64,000 nt of DNA, from contig NZ_SMZY01000004.1 in the NCBI RefSeq assembly GCF_004358755.1, positions 1 to 64,000 of the forward strand, read 5' to 3'. Source of the stretch: Peribacillus frigoritolerans (GTDB taxonomy: Bacteria; Bacillota; Bacilli; Bacillales; Bacillaceae). This document shows, piece after piece, positions 16,756-25,984 of the stretch; positions within the stretch are counted from its first letter, which is position 1; the number at the start of each line of letters is the position of its first letter. Position numbers and translations under genes: made by a program. The notes beneath the pieces were generated by a model. The model ran no database searches and was not told the DNA's origin. It worked only from the letters and a program-made list of their open reading frames with translations.

Positions 16756-18366
16756 TTACTTAAATTCAACCTTTGTTAAAATGTCAGATCCAGTTGGATG
16801 CGGCATGAAGCCTGTAATACTGCTGCTTCCAGCAAGGATTGGCGTTGAGTGAGCAAGCGGGATCCATGGTGCATCTTCTTTAATGATTTCCTGCGCTTTT
16901 TTATAGAGCTCATTTCGTTTTTCCTGATCTGTATTTGATTGTGCTTCAATCAGGATGTCATGTAATTCATCATTGCTGTAGTACGTGTAGTTATTGCTGC
17001 CGATGCTGTCTTTGTCTAATAGAGTATAAAGGAAGTTATCAGCATCTCCGTTATCTCCTGTCCAGCCGAGCATAAAGGAATCGGCTTCCCCTTTGCTTGC
17101 TTTGTCTAAATAAGTTGCCCAGTCGTAAGTTTTGATTTCGGCTTGAACACCGATTTTTGCAAAGCTTGATTTAAGAACTTCAGCCACTTTCATACCTTCT
17201 GGCATATATGGACGAGGTACAGGCATTGCCCAAAGCTCCATTTTAAAGCCATCAGGATGACCAGCTTCAGCAAGAAGCGCTTTTGCTTTTTCTAAATCAT
17301 ATGGGTATGGCTCGATATCATCGTTATAGCCTTCTAATGAAGGAGGCATTGGATTCTTCGCCGGCTCAGCAAGGCCGCCATAGAAAGAATCAATGATCGC
17401 CTGTTTGTCTACTGCATGGTTCAATGCTTGACGAACAAGTTTGTTATCAAGAGGCTTGCGGTTTGTTGTTAATCCAACATATCCTACGTTCATGGACGGA
17501 CGCTCAAACGTTTGTAAGTCTTTATTGCTTGTAATAGATTCAGTATCAGATGGATTCACTCCATCCATTAGATCAATCTCGCCTGTCTGCAATGCATTTA
17601 AGCGAGCTGAGTTTTCCGGAATAGATTTAAAGATAACCTGATTTAATTTCGGGTATCCTTTCATCCAGTAGTCTTCATTTTTCTCAAGAACGATTCTGTC
17701 GTTTGGCTTCCACTCTACAAATTTAAATGGACCTGTTCCAACAGGATTTTCTCTGAATTTATCTCCGTGCTTTTCAACAGCAGCAGGACTTGCAATTCCA
17801 AATGGTGACATCGCAAGGTTCTTTAAGAATGGAGCTTGAGGACGTTTAAGTGTGAAGACAACTTTATTGTCGCCGTCTGCTTTTACTTCTTTAATGACAT
17901 GGCCTTCATCCTTTTTGAATCCGCCAAACATTGTATAGTAAGGGAATTTATCGGCATCCCCATTCATCCAGCGCTCGAAGTTGAATACAACAGCTTCAGC
18001 GTTGAAGTCTGTGCCGTCATGGAATTTCACGCCTTCTCTTAAAGTAAGAGTATACGTCAGGTTATCATCAGAAACTTCCCATTTTGTTGCAAGACCTTCC
18101 TGAACAGTTGTATCCTGCTCACCGTAATTCAATAGTGTTTCAAATACGTTGACCGTTACTTTAAATGCTTCTCCCTCTGTCGTTGTAATTGGATCAAGTG
18201 AAGTTGAATCCCCGCCGCGTCCAAAAACCAGGCTGTCCTGTTTCTGATCGCTGCTTCCGCCTTCTGATTTGCCATCTGATGAGGTGTCATTTGAACTGCA
18301 TCCCATCAATGCCGCTGATAACAGCAGCACAAACATAATTGAGACCAACAGGCTTTTCTTTTTCAC
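16756..18366 (-). CDS. Peptide ABC transporter substrate-binding lipoprotein
   Basis: A 536-residue SBP family 5 lipoprotein. The signal peptide ends in lipobox ALMGC, followed by a Ser/Asp/Gly-rich linker. Family marks are LREGVKFHDGTDFNAEAV, GTGPFKFVEW and GWTGDNGDADNF, the last typical of the dipeptide-binding DppA group. GTG 18366 has GGGGGA 8 nt upstream. It captures peptide outside the membrane and delivers it to the two permeases downstream. Heme or glutathione are alternative ligands for this family. Confidence 0.93.
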   Translation of the reverse strand: MKKKSLLVSIMFVLLLSAALMGCSSNDTSSDGKSEGGSSDQKQDSLVFGRGGDSTSLDPITTTEGEAFKVTVNVFETLLNYGEQDTTVQEGLATKWEVSDDNLTYTLTLREGVKFHDGTDFNAEAVVFNFERWMNGDADKFPYYTMFGGFKKDEGHVIKEVKADGDNKVVFTLKRPQAPFLKNLAMSPFGIASPAAVEKHGDKFRENPVGTGPFKFVEWKPNDRIVLEKNEDYWMKGYPKLNQVIFKSIPENSARLNALQTGEIDLMDGVNPSDTESITSNKDLQTFERPSMNVGYVGLTTNRKPLDNKLVRQALNHAVDKQAIIDSFYGGLAEPAKNPMPPSLEGYNDDIEPYPYDLEKAKALLAEAGHPDGFKMELWAMPVPRPYMPEGMKVAEVLKSSFAKIGVQAEIKTYDWATYLDKASKGEADSFMLGWTGDNGDADNFLYTLLDKDSIGSNNYTYYSNDELHDILIEAQSNTDQEKRNELYKKAQEIIKEDAPWIPLAHSTPILAGSSSITGFMPHPTGSDILTKVEFK

Positions 18367-18418
18367 GCATACATCCCCCTATTTCCTAATTATCAATCTA
18401 TCAATCACATCTGTGCCA

Positions 18419-19387
18419 TTATTGATATAAATGGCACGCGACATAATGACCTTCTTTTACTTCAGTCCATTCGGGCTTTTTCACTTTGCATGGTTCAAAG
18501 CACGCAGGACATCTCGTATGAAAAGCACATCCTTTAGGCGGATCAGACGGACTCGGAAGATCGCCCTTTAAAACAATCTGTTCTTTAACTGCCTCAGGAT
18601 CCGGCAGAGGCACGGCTGAGAGCAGCGCTTTTGTATAAGGATGCAATGGTTCAGCGTACACCCTCTCGCTGTCTGCAAGCTCTACTAAACTTCCCAAATA
18701 CATCACTCCAAGCCTGTCGCTGATGTGGCGAACGACTCCAAGGTCATGGGAAATGAAAATATACGTTAAGGAAAATTCCTTTTGCAGGTCTTTTAATAGA
18801 TTCAGAATTTGAGATTGAATGGATACATCAAGAGCCGAAACGGGTTCATCTGCAATGATCAGCTTCGGATTCGTCATCAGTGCTCTTGCAATCCCAATTC
18901 TTTGGCGCTGTCCTCCGCTGAACTGATGGGGATACCTTTTGCCGTATGCTTCATCAAGACCGACAATTTTCAGCATCGTTTTTACTTTTTGCCTGCGCTG
19001 CTCCTTGTTTCCTATTTTATGTACGATAAGCGGCTCTTCAAGAATACGCTCAACCGTCATTCTCGGATTCAGCGATGCATAAGGGTCCTGAAAGACCATC
19101 TGCAGCTCCCGTCTCATCTTTCTCATCTCTTTTGGAGACTTGGTGAGCAGCTGTTCTTCCTGAAAAGAAACCGAACCTTCTGTAGCCTCAATCAGTTTCA
19201 GCAGAAGCCGTCCCATAGTTGACTTCCCGCAGCCGGATTCACCGACGATTCCAAGTGTTTCTCCTTCATATACTTCAAAAGACAAATCATTTACTGCCTT
19301 GACCGCACCGACTTTTCTGCCAAACACGCCGCCATTGATCGGAAAATGCTTTGACAGCTTATCCACTTTAAGCAAAGGCTTCGTCAT
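18419..19387 (-). CDS. Peptide ABC transporter ATP-binding protein (DppF/OppF type)
   Basis: A 322-residue cytoplasmic ATPase. Walker A GESGCGKST (about residue 50), signature FSGGQRQRIGIARAL and Walker B LIIADEPVSALD are complete. The C-terminal oligopeptide-transporter extension carries four cysteines (GCAFHTRC...CFEPC...ACH). ATG 19387 follows GAGGAGG and overlaps the upstream ATPase gene by 20 nt, indicating coupled translation. It pairs with the DppD-type ATPase. Confidence 0.94.
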   Translation of the reverse strand: MTKPLLKVDKLSKHFPINGGVFGRKVGAVKAVNDLSFEVYEGETLGIVGESGCGKSTMGRLLLKLIEATEGSVSFQEEQLLTKSPKEMRKMRRELQMVFQDPYASLNPRMTVERILEEPLIVHKIGNKEQRRQKVKTMLKIVGLDEAYGKRYPHQFSGGQRQRIGIARALMTNPKLIIADEPVSALDVSIQSQILNLLKDLQKEFSLTYIFISHDLGVVRHISDRLGVMYLGSLVELADSERVYAEPLHPYTKALLSAVPLPDPEAVKEQIVLKGDLPSPSDPPKGCAFHTRCPACFEPCKVKKPEWTEVKEGHYVACHLYQ

Positions 19388-20378
19388 GCTGAATTGCCTC
19401 CTCTCGTGCCAGAAAGCATCTTGATTGATGGGAATTCTCTAACTTGTACAGCGGCGGTGCATCATTCAGGCACTCAGCCATTGCATACTCACAGCGGCCT
19501 GCAAACAGACATCCCTGCTGAACAGTGCCAGGGCGCGGCACCTGCCCTGAAATGGAATATAATCTGTCATTTTTATGCCGGATATCCGGAACTGATTTCA
19601 TAAGCCCTTTTGTGTAAGGATGCTTAGGATTTTTAAAAATCGTTTTGACGCTTCCCTCTTCCACGACTTGTCCTGCATACATGACCATGACGCGGTCGCA
19701 CATTTCCGCTACTACACCAAGATCATGTGTGATAAAAACAATGGACGTTTCAAGCTTTTGATTGAGGTCTTTCATTAATTTCAATATTTGTGCTTGAATT
19801 GTTACATCCAGTGCAGTTGTCGGCTCATCAGCAATCAGTACCTTAGGGTCACAAATCATTGCCATCGCAATCATGACACGCTGCCTCATACCTCCTGAGA
19901 GCTGATGGGGATATTCCCCGTATAACTCCTCAGGTCTCGGCAGTCCGACCAGTTTCAGAATTTGAATAACTCTGTCCTTTGCCTGTTTTTTAGTCAAATT
20001 CTGATGAACACGGAGAGACTCTTCAAGCTGGTTGCCTATTTTAAATAATGGATTAAGTGAGGTCATTGGCTCCTGAAAGACCATCGCAATTTCATTTCCG
20101 CGCATTTTTCGGAGTGATTTTTCATTCAGCTTCAGAAGATCCTTTCCTTGAAACAATACTTCCCCTGTAAGCTTAGATGTTTTCTTTGGCAATAACCCCA
20201 TAATCGAAAGCGAAGTCACACTTTTTCCGCATCCCGATTCTCCTACGATTCCTAAAACTTCTCCCTTATGTACGTCAAAGCGAATGGAGTCTACAACTCG
20301 CGTTTCTTCTTTGCTTTGCATAAATGTGATGCTTAAATCTCTGATTTCCAGTATTTTTTCCCGTGACAGACCGCTCAC
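19368..20378 (-). CDS. Peptide ABC transporter ATP-binding protein (DppD/OppD type)
   Basis: A 336-residue ATPase and first gene of the operon. Walker A GESGCGKS, signature LSGGMRQRVMIAMAM and Walker B VLIADEPTTALD are present. The C-terminal extension again has four cysteines (QGCLFAGRCEYAMAEC... then RC), the arrangement proposed to bind an Fe-S cluster in some members. GTG 20378 overlaps the GGGGG ribosome site; no ATG start is available, so the exact start is uncertain by a few codons. Confidence 0.92.
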   Translation of the reverse strand: MSGLSREKILEIRDLSITFMQSKEETRVVDSIRFDVHKGEVLGIVGESGCGKSVTSLSIMGLLPKKTSKLTGEVLFQGKDLLKLNEKSLRKMRGNEIAMVFQEPMTSLNPLFKIGNQLEESLRVHQNLTKKQAKDRVIQILKLVGLPRPEELYGEYPHQLSGGMRQRVMIAMAMICDPKVLIADEPTTALDVTIQAQILKLMKDLNQKLETSIVFITHDLGVVAEMCDRVMVMYAGQVVEEGSVKTIFKNPKHPYTKGLMKSVPDIRHKNDRLYSISGQVPRPGTVQQGCLFAGRCEYAMAECLNDAPPLYKLENSHQSRCFLAREEAIQHDEAFA

Positions 20379-20503
20379 CCCCTGCTCGAGGATACTCTTT
20401 TACCAACACCTAAAAAACATATGATGCCGGATCATCCTCTATGCTCTCTCCTGATATTTCTGTAAGATACTATTCAAAGTACAAAAAAATTGGATATGTA
20501 CAA

Positions 20504-20532
20504 ATTATAGACTAAAAATTCTAAATATTAAA
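20504..20532 (-). promoter_or_regulatory. Possible promoter of the peptide transporter operon
   Basis: Minus strand: perfect -10 TATAAT (20509-20504) with a weak TTTAAT at 17-nt spacing. The leader to the first gene is about 120 nt. The interval 20379-20613 is very AT-rich and shows no ORF or riboswitch that I recognise. Confidence 0.45.
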
Positions 20533-20613
20533 ATAGTTCTTTGTACCTAAATAGTTTTATTGCATTACTTTAATAAAGTGATTATGTTAATTAAACTCGT
20601 GGCTTTTTAATCA

Positions 20614-20650
20614 TAAAAAATAAGCAATCCAGAAAGGATTGCTTATTTTT
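20614..20650 (-). terminator. Terminator of ygaD
   Basis: A perfect 12-bp stem AATAAGCAATCC/GGATTGCTTATT with a 5-nt loop and T-runs on both sides, so it may act in both directions. It lies 60 nt after the ygaD stop. Confidence 0.9.
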
Positions 20651-20710
20651 ACTTATTATGGAATTCATTTTGCCTAAAAAAGTGATTTTATTATGATAGA
20701 AAAACATGGT

Positions 20711-22453
20711 CTAATCTAATTGCTGAATTTGGAAGAGAGAATAATAATGGCCTTGTTTCTCCATTAGTTCGGCATGAGTTCCCTGTTCTGCAATTTTTCC
20801 GTTTTCTACGACTACAATTTTATCAGCATGTGTAATGGTTGAAAGACGATGAGCTACGATAAATGTCGTCCGGTCCAGAGCAAGCTTCTCAAGCGCTTCC
20901 TGTATGAGGTGCTCGCTTTCTAAATCAAGAGCAGACGTTGCTTCATCAAGAACAAGAATAGGCGGATTCTTTAAGAACACTCTTGCAATCGCAAGTCTTT
21001 GTTTTTGACCCCCGGAAAGTTTAACGCCGCGTTCACCGACTTTCGTATCATAGCCTTCAGGAAAGCCTAAAATGAAGTCATGCGCATTTGCTGCTCTTGC
21101 CGCTTCAAATACTTCCTCATCCGTTGCTCCTGGCTTGCCGATCAGAATATTTTCTTTGACGGACTGGCTGAATAAAAATGTATCCTGCATCACCATGCCA
21201 ATTTGATCTCTCAGGCTTTGAGCGCGATAGTCTCTTATATCTGTTCCATCAAGAAGAATGCGTCCTTCAGAAACATCGTAAAAACGCGGAATTAAGCTGA
21301 TGAAAGTCGATTTTCCGCCCCCGCTCATTCCTACTAAAGCAACCGTTTCCCCTCTGTTCACTTTTAACGAGACATGATCGAGGATCATCGGTTCTTTCTC
21401 CTCATATTTGAACGACACTTCTTCAAATTCAATTGTCCCATTTACCGCCTTTGCTTCGATAGCATTGGGTTTGTCCGTAATATCATACTTTTCATCAATC
21501 AATTCAAACACACGGTCCATCGATGCCAGGGCCTGAGTAAGAGTAGTTGATGAAGTAACCAGACGTCTTAGCGGATTATACAGCTGATCAATATAGGCAA
21601 TAAATGCTACCATTGTCCCGACTGTCATGTTCCCATGAATAACCTGATAGGCTGCAAATGATATAACAAGCAGCGGGGCAACATCCGTAATGGTATTCAC
21701 AACGGCAAACGTCTTCGCATTCCAGCTTGTATGATCGAGCGCTTTCGTTAAAAAGTTATGATTTTCTTTATCAAATTCAGCCTGCTCATGATCTTCAATG
21801 GCAAAACTGCGGATTACAGGCATCCCCTGTACCCGCTCATGAAGATGTCCTTGAACCTGTGCCAATGCTTGAGAGCGGACTCTGGTCAGATGTCTCAGTT
21901 TCCCGTAAAAGTATTTAACCGAAAAGCCGTAAAGAGGAAACAGAATAATGGAAACAAGCGTAAGCTTGATATCCATAGTAAACATGATGATGACTGCAAT
22001 CACGATTGTAAACATATCCAGCCATACGTTCATCAGACCGGTGATGACAAAGTTTTTTGTTTGTTCGACATCGTTAATGATCCGGGAGATAATTTCTCCC
22101 GCTCTTGTGTTTGCGTAGTAGCGGAGACTGAGCTTTTGCAGATGGGTAAACAGGCTGTCCCTTATATCATAAAGGATCTTGCTCCCTGTCCATTGTGCAA
22201 AATATTGACGGTAATATTCAATTGGCGGTCTGACGATTAGGAAGATGGCAAACATGATTCCCATGATTGTCAGCAGCTTTGCCGTTTTTTCATCTGCTGA
22301 CATTTTTCCGCCTAATATATCATCGACTACATACTTAAGCAGCAGAGGTGTTAATAAAGGAATAGAGAATTTAATAATTCCGATAAGGATTGTTCCTGCA
22401 ATTTGCAATTTATAAGGTTTGACGAATTTCATATAACGCTTTACTGAACTCAA
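20711..22453 (-). CDS. ygaD: ABC exporter half-transporter YgaD
   Basis: A 580-residue fused membrane-ATPase half transporter that would work as a dimer. Six helices lie in residues about 15-300, then the nucleotide-binding domain with Walker [10 protein letters not shown], signature [15 protein letters not shown], Walker [13 protein letters not shown] and the H-loop [11 protein letters not shown] 22453 is chosen because GGGGGAGA lies about 9 nt upstream and it gives exactly the length of B. subtilis YgaD; the frame extends 16 codons further without support. Substrate unknown. Confidence 0.93.
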   Translation of the reverse strand: MSSVKRYMKFVKPYKLQIAGTILIGIIKFSIPLLTPLLLKYVVDDILGGKMSADEKTAKLLTIMGIMFAIFLIVRPPIEYYRQYFAQWTGSKILYDIRDSLFTHLQKLSLRYYANTRAGEIISRIINDVEQTKNFVITGLMNVWLDMFTIVIAVIIMFTMDIKLTLVSIILFPLYGFSVKYFYGKLRHLTRVRSQALAQVQGHLHERVQGMPVIRSFAIEDHEQAEFDKENHNFLTKALDHTSWNAKTFAVVNTITDVAPLLVISFAAYQVIHGNMTVGTMVAFIAYIDQLYNPLRRLVTSSTTLTQALASMDRVFELIDEKYDITDKPNAIEAKAVNGTIEFEEVSFKYEEKEPMILDHVSLKVNRGETVALVGMSGGGKSTFISLIPRFYDVSEGRILLDGTDIRDYRAQSLRDQIGMVMQDTFLFSQSVKENILIGKPGATDEEVFEAARAANAHDFILGFPEGYDTKVGERGVKLSGGQKQRLAIARVFLKNPPILVLDEATSALDLESEHLIQEALEKLALDRTTFIVAHRLSTITHADKIVVVENGKIAEQGTHAELMEKQGHYYSLFQIQQLD

Positions 22454-22552
22454 GGGCCTTGTCTCCCCCTTTCTTTTTCTATTTTGCGCACAGCAGATCA
22501 TCTCATACGTGCCGGGGCCTCACCTATATCACTAACTAAGTAAATCCCGGCA

Positions 22553-22582
22553 AAAAGAATAAGCCTGTTTATCAAACAGGCT
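22553..22582 (-). terminator. Terminator of ygaC
   Basis: Minus strand: a perfect 9-bp stem AGCCTGTTT/AAACAGGCT with a 3-nt loop, then TATTCTTTTT. Confidence 0.85.
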
Positions 22583-22650
22583 TTCAGGTTAAGCATCCCC
22601 GAATCTGCTATCTATGTGCTGTTCTTCAGGAAGTGTAAATTGACAACAAA

Positions 22651-23181
22651 TCATTTTACATGTGTTAAATAACGTTCATACCACTCATCGATAAATTCAG
22701 CTGAAAACGGCCCTTTTTGCTGTCTGATCCATCGCAGCAGTTTTTCAAGGTTGCTCTTCAAAATCAAATCGATGACATCAGGATAATTCATTTTTTTACG
22801 GTGATATTCGTATTCATCTTCATCTAAGATGATATAGGTCATATCAGGAAAAATTTTAACATCAAGGTCATAATCTATGTATTTCAGCGCTTCATCGTCC
22901 CAAGCGAATGGCGAGCTTATGTTGCAATAATAATATATGCCGTCTTCCCGGATCATCCCTATTACGTTAAACCAGTACTTTGTATGAAAGTAACAAATCG
23001 CAGGTTCACGGGTAATCCATGTGCGGCCATCAGATTCTGTCACAACTGTACGGTCATTTCCGCCGATAATACAATGCTGACTAGCCTTTAATACGGTTGT
23101 TTCATCCCAAATTCGGTGAATATGCCCATCATGTTTGTAACTATGAATTTGTATGTTATCTCCTTCCTTGGGAAATCCCAT
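22651..23181 (-). CDS. ygaC: Nucleoside tri-/diphosphate phosphatase family protein YgaC
   Basis: A 176-residue DUF402 (FomD-like) protein, cytoplasmic. Conserved acidic residues cluster in [18 protein letters not shown] (about residues 103-120) and [10 protein letters not shown], which in the staphylococcal homologue Ntdp coordinate Mg2+ for nucleotide phosphate hydrolysis. Length and neighbours equal B. subtilis YgaC. ATG 23181 has GGGGAG upstream. Activity is inferred from the family. Confidence 0.9.
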   Translation of the reverse strand: MGFPKEGDNIQIHSYKHDGHIHRIWDETTVLKASQHCIIGGNDRTVVTESDGRTWITREPAICYFHTKYWFNVIGMIREDGIYYYCNISSPFAWDDEALKYIDYDLDVKIFPDMTYIILDEDEYEYHRKKMNYPDVIDLILKSNLEKLLRWIRQQKGPFSAEFIDEWYERYLTHVK

Positions 23182-23270
23182 TTTACTCCCCTACTTTCCG
23201 TATCGCCGCTTTGCTGAAAGGGCAAAGGTCTTCAATAATTTGTTTTTACTATTATACCGTTTGCAGGAAA

Positions 23271-23314
23271 AAAAAGAAAATAAAAGAGCCGCCCTGAGGT
23301 TTTGGCAGACTCTT
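23271..23314 (-). terminator. Probable terminator of ygaB
   Basis: Minus strand: AAGAGTCTGCC pairs imperfectly with GGCGGCTCTT and is followed by TTTTATTTTC, just beyond the ygaB stop. Confidence 0.65.
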
Positions 23315-23326
23315 AAGAAAACCTAT

Positions 23327-23581
23327 TTATTTATGTAACGGCTCCGCAGCCTGATATGAACGGATGACCTCTTCTGTCTGCTTTTCAAACACCTTCTGAA
23401 TCATATGCAGCTCATCCTTCATAAAATGAATCTCAGACTCAATCTCCTTGCATTGTATTTCATCAGGAAGATTGTTCAGCTGCTCTTTTAACTCCTGGCA
23501 TCTCTCAATTTCGGACTGCAGGCTCAGCAGCTTCTCCATCGTCTGGAGCTGATTGCCGACTAATTGATCAAATTCTTTCAA
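23327..23581 (-). CDS. ygaB: Small coiled-coil protein YgaB
   Basis: An 84-residue, highly charged, probably coiled-coil protein (leucine/glutamate heptads throughout, e.g. MEKLLSLQSEIERCQELKEQ). No signal peptide or known domain. The TTG at 23581 is chosen as start: GAGGTG lies 8 nt upstream, while the open frame upstream has no support. The position beside ygaC matches B. subtilis ygaB. Function unknown. Confidence 0.8.
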   Translation of the reverse strand: MKEFDQLVGNQLQTMEKLLSLQSEIERCQELKEQLNNLPDEIQCKEIESEIHFMKDELHMIQKVFEKQTEEVIRSYQAAEPLHK

Positions 23582-23796
23582 TCTAATGACACCTCTCTCT
23601 TCCGTCCTGGTGATTTGTACACGTATTATTTCTTCTCTATTAATGAATTTCCTTTGACTTAATATGTTGAGGAATAAGAGGTTTTGTCGCCTTACAGCAC
23701 ATTGAAATTCCTGATTTTGGTTTGTATCGGTTAAAATGAGGGAAACGTTAAACAGTCTGAATTTTCCCAATAATACTAAGGCGGTGCACGTTCAAC

Positions 23797-24348
23797 TTGA
23801 ATTCCCTTTTATTTTTTGTCATCACGGTCATCTGGATCGCTGAATTCATCCTTTACCGCAACAGGGGATTCACAGAGGAAGAAACAAAAGAGAAGCGCTC
23901 TTACCCCTTTATCTTATTTGTTTTCGCTTCAACGATTTTGAGTGCGGTCTTAATGAAAGAATGGGGGATATTTTACTGGGAAAATACCTTTATTCAATTA
24001 ATAGGACTCATGCTTTACGCGCTTGGGGTTTTATTAAGATACTGGGGAATCGGCCACCTTCGCCAGCAATTTACAAGGCATGTATCCGTCCGCGTCAGCG
24101 ACGAGCTTGTTAGCTCAGGTCCATACAGGCGGCTCAGACATCCGCTTTATACCGGGCTTTTGCTGATCATAATCGGGATTTGTCTTTCTCTCGGCAATAT
24201 TGTCCTTGCAATTGTTGGCGGATCTGCCGGAGCATTCAGCTTAATTCAAAGGATCCGAATTGAAGAAAAAATGCTTATCAAAGCATATGGAGAGGAATAC
24301 CGGAGCTGGGCAAAAAAAAGATACCGGCTCTTTCCCCCTATTTATTAA
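23797..24348 (+). CDS. Isoprenylcysteine carboxylmethyltransferase-family membrane protein
   Basis: A 183-residue membrane protein with about four hydrophobic segments and the ICMT/PEMT C-terminal signature: RHPLYTGLLL near residue 112 and EEKMLIKAYGEEYRSW near residue 157, which bind S-adenosylmethionine in the family. TTG 23797 has AAGGCGGTG 10 nt upstream. It is 21 nt before the desaturase gene, so both form an operon; a methyl-ester or O-methyl step on a carotenoid-like product is possible but unproven. Confidence 0.8.
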   Translation: MNSLLFFVITVIWIAEFILYRNRGFTEEETKEKRSYPFILFVFASTILSAVLMKEWGIFYWENTFIQLIGLMLYALGVLLRYWGIGHLRQQFTRHVSVRVSDELVSSGPYRRLRHPLYTGLLLIIIGICLSLGNIVLAIVGGSAGAFSLIQRIRIEEKMLIKAYGEEYRSWAKKRYRLFPPIY

Positions 24349-24369
24349 CCATTAACAGGAGGTGCTGAA

Positions 24370-25878
24370 ATGATCAATCAAAAAAAGAAAGCTATCGTAA
24401 TCGGAGCCGGGCTTGGAGGAATGTCTGCTGCAATTCGGCTGTCTGCAGATGGATATGATGTGACCGTGCTTGAGAAAAACAGCAATGTTGGAGGAAAATT
24501 AAATCGCCGCTCCGGCAAAGGATTCACTTTCGATACAGGCCCTTCTATTTTAACGATGCCCTGGGTGCTCGAGCAGCTTTTCAGAAGTGTAAACAGGCAC
24601 TTGGAAGACTACATAACGGTTGAACGGGTAGAGCCGCAATGGCGCACGTTTTTTGAAGACGGCACAAAAATTGATGTTTCAAGCGACCTTCCGACAATGA
24701 TAGCAGAAATGGCAAAGGTATCTAAGGAACCCCATGGCAACCTGAGCGGCCTTCTTTCCTACAGTGAAAAAATGTATGATCTTTGTTTAAAAAGTTTTTA
24801 TAAATTCAGCCTTGAAGATTTAAAGGATTTGAAGAAACATCATACTCTGAAGGATTTAATGGCAATGGATCCCCTCAGCACCGTAGCAGACGGAACTGAA
24901 AAGCACCTGGACAGCAAGCATCTGCAGCAGCTGTTCAATTTCTTCGTAATGTATGTGGGATCTAACCCTTATTCTGCACCTGCCATTCTTAATCAGCTGA
25001 TTTATGTGCAGCTCGGTCTTGGCATTCACTATGTAAAAGGCGGCATGTACGGAATTGCTGAAGGGATGCAGAAGTTAATGGATGAGCTTAGAATTGAAGT
25101 CAAAACCAATACCCCTGTAGCGTGCCTGGAGCTGGAAGGAAAAACTGTTAAAGGCGTCATGACGGAGAATGGGGATGTTTATCATGCAGATGTCGTTATT
25201 TCGAATTTAGAGGCAATCCCTGCATACCGCCATCTTGCTCCTTCAACCGGAGAAGTTAAAAAAGAAATTAAAAAATTGGGCAAAACCTTTATTCCAAGTG
25301 TTTCCGGCTTAGTGCTGCTGCTTGGGACAGACCGCAAATTTGATGATTTGAAGCATCATAATTTCTTTTTCTCCGAGGATCCGGAAAAAGAATTTCAGCA
25401 AATATTCGATCAGGGCGTGCCGGCTGATGACCCGACGATTTATATCGGTATTTCTTCAAGATCTGACGCAAGCCAAGCTCCGGAAGGAAAAGACAACCTG
25501 TTCGTCCTTACCCACGTCCCTCCTCTAAAGGAAGGAGCTAAAACAAGCTTTGATTGGGAAGAGTACCGGGAACTTGTCTTAAACAAACTTGAACGCATGG
25601 GCATGAAAGACTTGCGGAAATCAATTGAATTTGAGTACCGCTTCACTCCAGAGGACCTTGAGGAGCTGTATGGACCAAATGGCGGTTCTATTTACGGGGT
25701 TGCTTCTGACAAAAAGAAAAACAGCGGATTTAAAATTCCAGCAAAGAGCGATATTTATGAAGGCTTGTATTTTGTGGGCGGATCGACTCACCCAGGGGGC
25801 GGAGTTCCGATGGTTACATTGTCAGGCCAGCTTACAGCTGATCTGATCAAGAAGAATGAGCTTGCTTCTGTGAAATAG
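24370..25878 (+). CDS. Carotenoid-type (phytoene) desaturase/oxidase family protein
   Basis: A 502-residue FAD enzyme of the CrtI/CrtN/CrtP family. The N-terminal dinucleotide motif is IGAGLGGMSAAIRL with the acidic end VLEKN, then FDTGPSILTMP. The C-terminal signature is LYFVGGSTHPGGGVPMV. ATG 24370 follows AGGAGGT. No phytoene or squalene synthase gene is adjacent, so whether it desaturates or oxidises a C30 carotenoid cannot be decided. Second gene of a two-gene operon with its own terminator. Confidence 0.9.
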   Translation: MINQKKKAIVIGAGLGGMSAAIRLSADGYDVTVLEKNSNVGGKLNRRSGKGFTFDTGPSILTMPWVLEQLFRSVNRHLEDYITVERVEPQWRTFFEDGTKIDVSSDLPTMIAEMAKVSKEPHGNLSGLLSYSEKMYDLCLKSFYKFSLEDLKDLKKHHTLKDLMAMDPLSTVADGTEKHLDSKHLQQLFNFFVMYVGSNPYSAPAILNQLIYVQLGLGIHYVKGGMYGIAEGMQKLMDELRIEVKTNTPVACLELEGKTVKGVMTENGDVYHADVVISNLEAIPAYRHLAPSTGEVKKEIKKLGKTFIPSVSGLVLLLGTDRKFDDLKHHNFFFSEDPEKEFQQIFDQGVPADDPTIYIGISSRSDASQAPEGKDNLFVLTHVPPLKEGAKTSFDWEEYRELVLNKLERMGMKDLRKSIEFEYRFTPEDLEELYGPNGGSIYGVASDKKKNSGFKIPAKSDIYEGLYFVGGSTHPGGGVPMVTLSGQLTADLIKKNELASVK

Positions 25879-25897
25879 GAGATTTTGTGCACTGGAT

Positions 25898-25933
25898 GCC
25901 GTGTTGCCTTTAGAGGTGATGCGGTGTTTTTTT
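25898..25933 (+). terminator. Terminator of the methyltransferase–desaturase operon
   Basis: A 12-bp stem GCCGTGTTGCCT/AGGTGATGCGGT, of which several pairs are G-U, with a 4-nt loop and seven T residues. Confidence 0.78.
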
Positions 25934-25984
25934 GTGAGTTAAAATGTTTTCGGGGTACGATTTGCTCGGTTGCTAAAATCAAGA

